Positions 37,684 to 45,215 of a DNA stretch of 64,000 bases are shown in pieces. Positions within the stretch are counted from its first letter, which is position 1. Each line of letters begins with the position of its first letter. This DNA is from Comamonas odontotermitis (GTDB lineage Bacteria; Pseudomonadota; Gammaproteobacteria; Burkholderiales; Burkholderiaceae_C), in the NCBI RefSeq assembly GCF_014207855.1, contig NZ_JACHKZ010000023.1:1-64000 (forward strand), read 5' to 3'. A model generated the notes under the pieces. It was not told the DNA's origin and ran no database searches. It worked only from the letters and a program-made list of their open reading frames with translations. The position numbers were made by a program, and so were the translations under genes.

Positions 37684-38613
37684 TTACACGCGGTCGATGA
37701 TTTTGTCGCCGAAGAGGCCTTGTGGTCTGAACAGCAGGAAGCACAGCGCGAGACCATAGGCAAACCAGGTTTCGATGCCCCCGCCCACCATGGGGCCCAG
37801 GTAGACCTCGGAGAGTTTCTCGCCAATGCCGATGATCAGGCCGCCGACGATTGCACCGGGCACCGATGTGAGGCCGCCCAGAATCACCACCGGCAGGGCC
37901 TTGAGTGCCACGAGCGACAGCGAGTACTGCACGCCCAGCTTGCTGCCCCAGATGATGCCCACCACCAGGGCTACGCAGCCTGCGACCGACCAGACAATCA
38001 CCCAGATGCGAGAGAGCGGAATGCCGATGGATTGCGCGGCCTGGTGGTCGTCAGCCACGGCACGCAGTGCACGGCCGGTCTTGGTCTTCTGGAAAAAGAT
38101 GCTCAAGGCAACCACCAGCACGGCGGCGATGGCGGCGGCATACAGGTCTTCCTGGCTGATGAGCACACCGCCCTGGAACATGTTTTCCAGCACGAACATC
38201 GGATCCTTGGGCATGCCCACGTTGATGCTGTACACGGCCGAACCGAAGATCAGCGGCCCCAGCCCGTCCAGGAAATAGGCGATGCCCAGGGTGGCCATCA
38301 GCAGGGCAATGGGCTCCTGGTTGACGAGGTAGCGCAGTGCAAAGCGTTCGATCAGCCAGGCCACGCCCACCATGATGGCCATGGCCACTGCGAGTGCCAA
38401 CGTAATGCTGACAAAGCCCGGCTCCATGCCCAGCCATTTGGGAATCCATTCGGAAAAACGCGCCATGGCCAGGGCTGCAAACAGCACCATGGCCCCCATG
38501 GCGAAATTGAAGACGCCCGATGCCTTGAAGATCAGTACAAAGCCCAGCGCAATCAACGCATAGAGCATGCCTACCATCAGGCCGCCAAACAGAGTTTCGA
38601 GAAAAAATGCCAT
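37684..38613 (-). CDS. Branched-chain-type ABC permease (LivH-like)
   Basis: 309 residues, eight or so membrane helices. Opens GGLMVGMLYALIALGFVLIF; docking loop GRALRAVADDHQAAQSIGIP; C-terminal LLFRPQGLFGDKIIDRV. Pairs with the LivM-like subunit. It follows livG after 22 bases. Confidence 0.94.
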   Translation of the reverse strand: MAFFLETLFGGLMVGMLYALIALGFVLIFKASGVFNFAMGAMVLFAALAMARFSEWIPKWLGMEPGFVSITLALAVAMAIMVGVAWLIERFALRYLVNQEPIALLMATLGIAYFLDGLGPLIFGSAVYSINVGMPKDPMFVLENMFQGGVLISQEDLYAAAIAAVLVVALSIFFQKTKTGRALRAVADDHQAAQSIGIPLSRIWVIVWSVAGCVALVVGIIWGSKLGVQYSLSLVALKALPVVILGGLTSVPGAIVGGLIIGIGEKLSEVYLGPMVGGGIETWFAYGLALCFLLFRPQGLFGDKIIDRV

Positions 38614-38635
38614 GCTTCGCTCCTGGAACCTGTGC

Positions 38636-39418
38636 TCAGTGGCCTGCGCCGAGGTAGGCGCGAATCACGTCTTCGTTGGCGCGCACTTCATCGGGTGCGC
38701 CGTCGCCGATCTTTTTGCCGTAGTCCAGCACCACCACGCGGTCCGAGATGTCCATCACCACGCCCATGTCGTGTTCGATCAGCACGATGGTGGTGCCGAA
38801 TTCGTCGTTCACATCCAGGATGAAGCGGCACATGTCCTGCTTTTCCTCGACGTTCATGCCCGCCATCGGTTCATCCAGCAACAGCACTTGCGGCTCCATG
38901 GCCAGCGCGCGCCCCAGGTCCACCCGCTTTTGCAGGCCGTAGGGCAACTGGCCCACGGGCGTCTTGCGGTACGCCTGGATTTCCAGAAAATCGATGATGT
39001 GTTCGACAAACTCGCGCTGCTGCATTTCCTCGCGCTGCGCGGGACCGATGCGCAAGGCCTGCATCAGGATGTTGCTTTTGACCTTGAGATTGCGGCCGGT
39101 CATGATGTTGTCGATCACACTCATGCCCTTGAACAGCGCCAGGTTCTGAAAGGTGCGGGCCACGCCCATCTCTGCCACCTGGCGGCTGTTCATGTGCGCA
39201 AAGGTCTGGCCGCGGAAGGTGATGGAGCCTTCCGAGGGCGTATAGACGCCATTGATGCAGTTGAGCATGGAGCTCTTGCCCGCGCCGTTGGGCCCGATGA
39301 TGGAGCGGATCTCGTGCTCTTTGACGTTGAAGGAGATATCTGTCAGCGCCTTCACACCGCCAAAGCGCAGGCTGATGTTCTGGATGTCCAAAATGACGTC
39401 ACCGATTTTTTTGCTCAT
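38636..39418 (-). CDS. Branched-chain-type ABC ATPase (LivG-like)
   Basis: 260 residues. Walker A GPNGAGKSS, Walker B VLLLDEPMAGMN and the histidine switch VLIEHDMGVVMD. The signature is LPYGLQKRVDLGRALA, a LivG variant. The start at 39418 (MSKKIGD) is chosen over an upstream in-frame ATG that overlaps the gap. It comes 25 bases after the acyl-CoA synthetase stop. Confidence 0.93.
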   Translation of the reverse strand: MSKKIGDVILDIQNISLRFGGVKALTDISFNVKEHEIRSIIGPNGAGKSSMLNCINGVYTPSEGSITFRGQTFAHMNSRQVAEMGVARTFQNLALFKGMSVIDNIMTGRNLKVKSNILMQALRIGPAQREEMQQREFVEHIIDFLEIQAYRKTPVGQLPYGLQKRVDLGRALAMEPQVLLLDEPMAGMNVEEKQDMCRFILDVNDEFGTTIVLIEHDMGVVMDISDRVVVLDYGKKIGDGAPDEVRANEDVIRAYLGAGH

Positions 39419-39443
39419 GGGTGGCTTTCTCTCGGCAATGGCT

Positions 39444-41390
39444 TCAGGCAACAGACTTCACGGGCGTGAAGGTCTTGCTGTCGTCGATCTTCAAGGTGGC
39501 GCTCACGCTGCCGGTGCGACCGTCCTCGAACTTCACCTGCGTTTCGATGAACTGTTCCGTGCGGCCGGCATACAGCGCCTCGACCAGCACGCCGTACTTG
39601 TCGGCGATGAAGCCGCGGCGCACCTTGTTGGTGCGGGTCAGCTCGCCATCGTCCGCATCGAGCTCCTTGTGAAGCACCAGAAAGCGCGTGACCTGGCTGC
39701 CAGCGAGCATGGCGTCGGTTGCCAGATCGGCGTTGACCTTCTCGACGCAATCCTTGATGAGTGCGTAGACCTGGGGCTTTTGCGCCAGATCGGTGTAGCC
39801 CGCGTAAGGCAGGTTCTGGCGCTCGGCCCAATTGCCCACGGCCTCGAAGTCGATGTTGATCATCGCGCAGACTTTTTCGCGGCCATCACCCAGTGCTACC
39901 GCTTCCTTGATGAAGGGGAAGAACTTGAGCTTGTTCTCGACATACTTGGGTGCAAACATTGCGCCGTCGTTGGCGCCGCCCTTCAAGCGGCCCACATCCT
40001 TGACGCGGTCGATGATCTTGAGCTGGCCGCTCTTGTCCATGAAGCCCGCGTCGCTGGTGTGGTACCAGCCGTCTTCGCTCAGCACCTCGGCCGTGGCCTT
40101 GGGGTTCTTGTAGTACTCCTTAAGCAGCCCTTTGGACTTGACCAGGATTTCGCCGTTGTCCGCCATCTTGATCTCGACGCCGCGGATCGGATTGCCCACC
40201 GTGTCGGCAAACACCTGGTTGTCCGGCTGGATGCAGACAAACACGGCAGTTTCGGTCGATCCGTACAGTTGCTTGAGGTTGATGCCGATGGAGCGGAAGA
40301 AGGTGAACAGATCAGGCCCGATCGCCTCGCCAGCGGTATAGGCCACGCGCACCCGGCTGAAACCCATGTTGTTGCGCAAGGGGCCAAACACCATCCAGTC
40401 GCCCAGCCGGTAGCTGATCTTGTCCATCAGGCTCACGCGCTGGCCATCACGCAGGGCGGGGCCCACCCGTTTGGCCACTTCCATGAAGTGGTGGAACATC
40501 TTGCGTTTGATGAGGCCTGCATCTTCCATGCGGATCATCACGCTGGTCAGAATGCCTTCAAAAATACGGGGCGGCGCAAAGTAGTAGGTGGGGCCGACTT
40601 CCTTCAGATCGATGTTGACGGTGCTGCTCGATTCGGGGCAGTTCACCACATAGCCACAGGCCAGCCATTGCGCATAGCTGAAGATGTTCTGGCCGATCCA
40701 GGCCGGAGGCAGGTAGGCCAGCACTTCTTCCTTGCTGGTCAGCTTTTCGAATTCGGCGCCTGCAGAAGCGCTCTCCAGCAGCGAGCTGTGGGTGTGCACC
40801 ACGCCCTTGGGGTTGCCCGTGGTGCCCGAGGTGAAGAACATTGCGGCCACGTCTTCGGTTTGCGTGGCATGCACCTGCCCCTCAAACCACTGAGGGTGGT
40901 TGTCGACGTATTCCTTGCCGGTGGCAATCAGGCTGTCGAGCGATGCCAGGCCCTGCTCCGAATAGTTGCGCAGTCCACGTGGATCGTCGTAGAAGATGTG
41001 GCTGATCAGCGGACATTGCTCGCGCAACTCCAGCAGCTTGTCCACCTGTTCCTGGTCTTCCACCAGGCAAAAGCGCACCTCTGCATTGTTCAAGGGGAAC
41101 ACACATTCCGCAGCAACGGCGTCCTGGTACAGCGGCACGGGAATCGCGCCCAGCGATTGCGCTGCCAGCATGGTGGCATAAAGGCGGGGGCGGTTGGCAC
41201 CGATCAGTACCAGATGCTCTCCTCGCACGAGGCCTGCTTGCGCGAGGCCCGCTGCGATGTGCGAGACCAGGGCTGCCAGATGCGCCCAGTCATAGCTTTG
41301 CCAGATGCCGTATTCCTTCTCGCGCAGTGCAGCGTCGTGCGGCCGGCTGGCGGCATGCTGCAGCAAGAGCTTGGGAAAGGTAGTGGACAT
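39444..41390 (-). CDS. Long-chain/aryl acyl-CoA synthetase (AMP-binding)
   Basis: 648 residues, first gene of the operon. It adenylates a carboxylic acid and transfers it to CoA. AMP-binding P-loop FFTSGTTGNPKG, YGSTE, the adenine/ribose motif DGWYHTSDAGFMD and the hinge IIDRVKD are present. Length and motifs fit the FadD15/long-chain group (EC 6.2.1.3 type), but substrates could be aromatic. It is paired in the same operon with a second CoA ligase, and an acyl-CoA-binding protein gene lies upstream. Confidence 0.9.
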   Translation of the reverse strand: MSTTFPKLLLQHAASRPHDAALREKEYGIWQSYDWAHLAALVSHIAAGLAQAGLVRGEHLVLIGANRPRLYATMLAAQSLGAIPVPLYQDAVAAECVFPLNNAEVRFCLVEDQEQVDKLLELREQCPLISHIFYDDPRGLRNYSEQGLASLDSLIATGKEYVDNHPQWFEGQVHATQTEDVAAMFFTSGTTGNPKGVVHTHSSLLESASAGAEFEKLTSKEEVLAYLPPAWIGQNIFSYAQWLACGYVVNCPESSSTVNIDLKEVGPTYYFAPPRIFEGILTSVMIRMEDAGLIKRKMFHHFMEVAKRVGPALRDGQRVSLMDKISYRLGDWMVFGPLRNNMGFSRVRVAYTAGEAIGPDLFTFFRSIGINLKQLYGSTETAVFVCIQPDNQVFADTVGNPIRGVEIKMADNGEILVKSKGLLKEYYKNPKATAEVLSEDGWYHTSDAGFMDKSGQLKIIDRVKDVGRLKGGANDGAMFAPKYVENKLKFFPFIKEAVALGDGREKVCAMINIDFEAVGNWAERQNLPYAGYTDLAQKPQVYALIKDCVEKVNADLATDAMLAGSQVTRFLVLHKELDADDGELTRTNKVRRGFIADKYGVLVEALYAGRTEQFIETQVKFEDGRTGSVSATLKIDDSKTFTPVKSVA

Positions 41391-41682
41391 GTGCCGTCTC
41401 CTGAACCGTTTTTATTGGATCGCATGCTTTGAAAGCACACGTCGTTGTTGAAACGGAATGTAGAAGTAGCTTTGACGTTATTTTGTCTTTATGACGACAA
41501 TCCTAGGGAAAGCACTCTCGGTGTTTACCTGTGATGAATGGCGGGTTGTGGTAGCAGAAAAGCCCGGCTGAATGCATGCCGTCTTGATGTAACGCAGAAG
41601 CAAATACGCTCCTGCGGACCACACTGCAATGTGCTCTTGCTTGGATGCGAGCGCTTTGCGGGTAATAGGTGATGCTGGGGGT
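41391..41682. other. Upstream region of the acyl-CoA synthetase/ABC operon
   Basis: 292 bases without a gene. It contains an AT-rich stretch (41467-41505) suited to a reverse-strand promoter for the operon, but no operator was identified. Confidence 0.4.
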
Positions 41683-41706
41683 AAAAAAAACGGCCCTCGG
41701 GCCGTT
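41683..41706 (-). terminator. Intrinsic terminator of the acyl-CoA-binding protein gene
   Basis: On the reverse strand AACGGCC, tetraloop, GGCCGTT is followed by eight T (41683-41690). A textbook terminator 20 bases after the stop codon. Confidence 0.95.
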
Positions 41707-41725
41707 GCTTGGAGCTGGTGCGTGT

Positions 41726-41980
41726 TTACTCCAGCGATTTCACCAGATCGATGTACTGCTGCTTGGCATCATCCTGCGCCGTGCCTTTGAGCTGGTTCCA
41801 GGCATTCCATTTGGCAGACGCAACAAAGTCGGTGAATCCAGGCTTCGGTTCATTGTTGTCGCCAACGGCACCTTGCTTGTACAGGCCGTAAAGCTTGAGC
41901 AGGGTCTGATTGTCGGGGCGCTCGCTGAGGTTCATCGCGTTGTCCTTGGCGGCTTCAAAGGCGGTATTCAAATCGGTCAT
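41726..41980 (-). CDS. Acyl-CoA-binding protein
   Basis: 84 residues, four-helix ACBP fold. Signature blocks: LLKLYGLYKQ, KPGFTDFVASAKWNAWNQLKG and QQYIDLVKSL. It binds long-chain acyl-CoA esters and buffers or delivers them. ACBPs are common in eukaryotes but patchy in bacteria. It is a separate transcript, on the same strand as the acyl-CoA synthetase operon downstream, and divergent from a Crp-type regulator. Confidence 0.95.
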   Translation of the reverse strand: MTDLNTAFEAAKDNAMNLSERPDNQTLLKLYGLYKQGAVGDNNEPKPGFTDFVASAKWNAWNQLKGTAQDDAKQQYIDLVKSLE

Positions 41981-42103
41981 GGTATTTCCAATGCAATCAA
42001 AAGCTGGGCGTCAGTGTAGCTGGCGCGCAAGCGACAAACCAGCCTCGCACACTAGTGCGTTCCCTATAGGAATGCTGCAGGCTCTGCGGCAATCTTGCGC
42101 CCT

Positions 42104-42832
42104 ATGACTGTCACTGCGTCCCTGTACCAACGTCGGCGTGCCCCCAGCCCTGACGAACTGGCGGGTATCCCCTGGCTGCGTGTTCTGCAGCCTGCGGAGC
42201 GCGACCACGCCGTGCGGCAACTGGTGGTGACGGAAGCTGAGCCCGGTGAATATGTATGCCGGGTCGGGCGCCCGGTTACCTTCTGGTTCGGCGTGATCGA
42301 AGGGTTGCTCAAAATGAGTGCCGAAGACAGCGAGGGCCGAACCATGACCTTCGCAGGCATGCCACGCAGTGGCTGGTTCGGCGAAGGCACTGCGCTCAAG
42401 CGTGAGCCCTACCGCTATGACATCCAGGCGCTGCGCAAAAGCACGATTGGTGGCATTCCGGTGGATACGTTCCACTGGCTGCTCGACCATTCATTGGGCT
42501 TCAACCGCTTCATGATGCATCAGCTCAACGAACGGTTGGCGCAGTTCATCTCGGCACGCGAGATTGATCGCCTCAACCGGCCCGAAGAGCGTGTTGCACG
42601 TACCTTGGCGGCGCTGTTCAATCCGGTGCTCTACCCCGGCGTGAGCGATGTGCTGCGTATTACCCAGCAGGAGCTGGCTTACCTGGTGGGTCTGTCTCGC
42701 CAACGTGTGAACGAGGCGCTGGCAGCACTGCAGGAACAAGGCGCGATCCGCATTGAATATGGCGGCCTGCGCGTGCTCAACCTGCAGGCTCTGCGCGGCA
42801 AGGGCTGGTTCGTCAACCCCGAGCGCGCGTGA
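42104..42832 (+). CDS. Crp/Fnr family transcriptional regulator without Fe-S cysteines
   Basis: 242 residues. Cyclic-nucleotide-binding-like domain about 30-145 (EPGEYVCRVGRPVTFWFGVI and GWFGEGTAL), dimer helix, then winged helix about 170-235 (ITQQELAYLVGLSRQRVNEAL). The N-terminal cysteine cluster of FNR is absent, so it should not sense oxygen through an iron-sulfur cluster. Divergent from the acyl-CoA-binding protein gene, which may be its target. ATG 42104 is preferred to a TTG nine bases upstream. Confidence 0.88.
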   Translation: MTVTASLYQRRRAPSPDELAGIPWLRVLQPAERDHAVRQLVVTEAEPGEYVCRVGRPVTFWFGVIEGLLKMSAEDSEGRTMTFAGMPRSGWFGEGTALKREPYRYDIQALRKSTIGGIPVDTFHWLLDHSLGFNRFMMHQLNERLAQFISAREIDRLNRPEERVARTLAALFNPVLYPGVSDVLRITQQELAYLVGLSRQRVNEALAALQEQGAIRIEYGGLRVLNLQALRGKGWFVNPERA

Positions 42833-42850
42833 GCAGCAGGGTAGCGTTGT

Positions 42851-43039
42851 TCAGGGCTTGCTTTCTGGAGCGCCGGGTGCGGAGCCTGGGCCGGTACTTG
42901 GAGTGCCAGGGGCCGCAGTGTCGGGTGCGGGCATGGTGCCGGGTGTGGCGCGAGGGGTGGGTACGGATGAAGGGCCTCGGTCGCAGCCGCTGACAGCCGC
43001 TGCACAGGCCAGCATCGCACACAGGGAAATCCATTTCAT
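42851..43039 (-). CDS. Small proline-rich lipoprotein
   Basis: 62 residues. Signal with lipobox AAVSGC (Cys at about 19), then a Pro/Ala/Gly/Ser/Thr-rich tail without further structure. GGAG lies eight bases before the ATG. It should be anchored by lipid in the inner or outer membrane. Function unknown. Convergent with the Crp-type regulator. Confidence 0.72.
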   Translation of the reverse strand: MKWISLCAMLACAAAVSGCDRGPSSVPTPRATPGTMPAPDTAAPGTPSTGPGSAPGAPESKP

Positions 43040-43052
43040 GGTGTTTCTCCAA

Positions 43053-43340
43053 TTTTTGTCAAACGAAGTTTCATGCTACGCCGCTGCCGGAAGGTCAAAA
43101 GCGGCACTGTTGCATTCGTCATATCTGCTTGCAACTGCTTTTTTGGGGCGCGACGCTTCTGTTCATGCTGGTTGCGGCTCGCACGCCGTAGGCCCAGTCT
43201 GGCGTGGGAGAAGCAATCGGGCGAGTAGGGCGCTTTTCCCGTAAGAACCCCGGAAAAATGTAAGCGCACTTGCCGCGCAAGGGCGGCAACAAGGCCGTGC
43301 GGAGCGGCCAGGCATGGGATTAGCGCGACAATAGCGGGCT
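43053..43340. other. Intergenic region before the pseudouridine synthase
   Basis: 288 bases with no recognisable gene. It must hold the divergent promoters of the lipoprotein and the pseudouridine synthase genes. Confidence 0.4.
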
Positions 43341-44480
43341 ATGCCAAATGCCCCTGCCCCTTCTTCATCGCCCGCATCCTCTTTGCCTGAGGGCGAAGGC
43401 CGCAAAAAACTGACGCTCAGCAGCAAGCCGGCGCCGGCACCTGTCGCGCGCAGGTCGGCTGGAGCGCCGCGCAGCAATGCTGGCGCTAATGCCGAGAGTG
43501 GTGTGCGACGGGGCGGTGCATCCGGCAGATTTACAGGGGATGGCGGTCCCCGAAGTACACGGGGCGCCACAGGCAAGCCTGCGGGCGTTGATCGCCCGCG
43601 CGATGGCTTTCGCCCCGCGCAACCGGCCCGCAGCGACACGAAAGCCAATGTATGGCGGGCAGATGCTACGCCACGCACCATGCAGACGGCGACCGCCCAG
43701 GCGCAGAATGTGCAGCTCAAGGCTGAAGGCCAGGTGCGTGTGAACAAGCGCCTGTCTGATCTGGGCATGTGCTCGCGCCGCGAGGGCGATGCATGGATCG
43801 AGAACGGGTGGGTGCTGGTCAACGGCGTGGTCGCCACGATGGGCCAGTTGGTGAACCTGACCGACAAAATCGAGATTCAGCGCGCGGCGCAGGAGCAGCA
43901 GGCCCAGCAGGTCACCATTCTGCTCAATAAACCCATGGGCTACGTGAGCGGCCAGGCAGAAGATGGCCACGAGCCTGCCGTGGTGCTGATCAACCCGCCC
44001 AACCACTGGCGCGAAGACCGCAGCAAGACGCGCTTCAACTTCAGCCAGCTCAAGGGCCTTGCGCCTTGTGGCCGACTCGACATCGATTCGATCGGCCTGC
44101 TAGTGCTGACGCAGGACGGCCGCATCGCCAAGCACATCATTGGCGAAGACTCCGAGGTGGACAAGGAATACCTGGTGCGGGTGGTGTACGGCGCGGTGGA
44201 GAAGGATGTGGAACGCCATTTCCCGCAAGACAAGCTGGCGCTGCTGCGCCATGGCCTGTCGCTGGACGGTCAGGCACTGCTGCCCGCCGAGGTGGATTGG
44301 CAGAACCCCGAGCAATTGCGCTTTGTACTGCGCGAAGGCAAGAAGCGCCAGATTCGCCGCATGTGCGAAGCGGTGGGCCTGCATGTGGTGGGCCTCAAGC
44401 GCATTCGCATCGGCAAGGTCACGCTGGGCAATCTGCCGGTGGGGCAGTGGCGCTATCTGGGCGCGAATGAAGGCTTCTGA
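43341..44480 (+). CDS. RluF/RluB-type ribosomal large subunit pseudouridine synthase
   Basis: 379 residues. Residues 1-130 are low-complexity, rich in Ala, Pro, Arg and Gly, and probably disordered. An S4 RNA-binding domain follows from about 132 (VRVNKRLSDLGMCSRREGDA), then the RsuA/RluB/E/F catalytic domain with GRLDIDSIGLLVLTQDG (catalytic D246) and LREGKKRQIRRMCEAVG. It converts a uridine of 23S rRNA to pseudouridine; overall closest in feel to RluF (U2604). It is monocistronic. Confidence 0.88.
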   Translation: MPNAPAPSSSPASSLPEGEGRKKLTLSSKPAPAPVARRSAGAPRSNAGANAESGVRRGGASGRFTGDGGPRSTRGATGKPAGVDRPRDGFRPAQPARSDTKANVWRADATPRTMQTATAQAQNVQLKAEGQVRVNKRLSDLGMCSRREGDAWIENGWVLVNGVVATMGQLVNLTDKIEIQRAAQEQQAQQVTILLNKPMGYVSGQAEDGHEPAVVLINPPNHWREDRSKTRFNFSQLKGLAPCGRLDIDSIGLLVLTQDGRIAKHIIGEDSEVDKEYLVRVVYGAVEKDVERHFPQDKLALLRHGLSLDGQALLPAEVDWQNPEQLRFVLREGKKRQIRRMCEAVGLHVVGLKRIRIGKVTLGNLPVGQWRYLGANEGF

Positions 44481-44628
44481 GCCAGTCAGCAAACCGAGGA
44501 TTCGGTGAAGCGCAGCTGTTTGCGCAGAGCGGAATGGGCTTTCAGGTCTAAAACGCTTGAAACCCAATACCGATGCGCAATCAGCTCTCTTTTTATCTTC
44601 TTGGGCACACAGAATGGGCTGCTTGGTG

Positions 44629-45198
44629 TCAAGAAGCCCGGCTCCACAGCTCCGCATCGCTGCTGGATACCGCGCACGCGCCTGAGCGCAGTGCCAGTGC
44701 CACGTGCTCGTGGTTGCAGATGAAGCCGGACGCGACAATGGGTGGCATGGATTGCTTCTCGGCCTTGGAGATGTGCGCCAGCATGGGCGCTGGCATGATC
44801 TGAACGAGGTTGGGATCGCTTTGCTCGATAGCCTTGACGCTGCGCGGCCAGGTGGACCGGTCGGTCACGAACACCTTGAGCATGGTGAGCAGGCCCGCCT
44901 TGTTGGCCCGCTGGATGGTCGCCATTCTGGTGGACAGCAGGCTGCTGGCACCAATATCGACCAGGTAGTCCACAGCGCCCTTGTCCTGCGATATCCCGTC
45001 GCAGCTGTCGATGTTCACGATGGCGAGCTTGTCCGCCTTGGTGATCGTGGAGACCACCAGGCGCAGCTTTCGCAGCTCGATATTCGCGACGATGGCAACT
45101 TCGGCATCGCTGGCCAGAAACGCAGCCATCTGCTCGGCACCATAGAGGGTTGCCATGACGGGGTATCTGGCGAGCCTTGCGCCCAGGGAGCGGTCCAT
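44629..45198 (-). CDS. GlpP family protein (glycerol-3-phosphate responsive antiterminator type)
   Basis: 189 residues, TIM-barrel-like. It lines up over its length with Bacillus GlpP: VMATLYGAEQMAAFL near the start, SSLLSTRMATIQRANKAG, FVTDRS, NLVQIMPAP and ICNHEHVALALRSGACAVSS. Bacillus GlpP binds glycerol 3-phosphate and antiterminates glpD mRNA. It is the last gene of an operon with kinase and GlpD-type genes, 17 bases after the FAD oxidase. A role in RNA binding here is inference. The end overlaps a GGGCTGCTTG/CAAGAAGCCC hairpin. Confidence 0.87.
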   Translation of the reverse strand: MDRSLGARLARYPVMATLYGAEQMAAFLASDAEVAIVANIELRKLRLVVSTITKADKLAIVNIDSCDGISQDKGAVDYLVDIGASSLLSTRMATIQRANKAGLLTMLKVFVTDRSTWPRSVKAIEQSDPNLVQIMPAPMLAHISKAEKQSMPPIVASGFICNHEHVALALRSGACAVSSSDAELWSRAS

Positions 45199-45215
45199 GC
45201 TGGCAATCGTTTCGG

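Noticed and set aside
39252-41432. 726-codon forward open frame over livG and the acyl-CoA synthetase
   Set aside because: Longer than the real gene but spans parts of two reverse genes and shows no motif.
42104-42832. Calling this regulator FNR, since FNR boxes occur in the window
   Set aside because: The N-terminal cysteine cluster needed for the oxygen-sensing Fe-S centre is absent.
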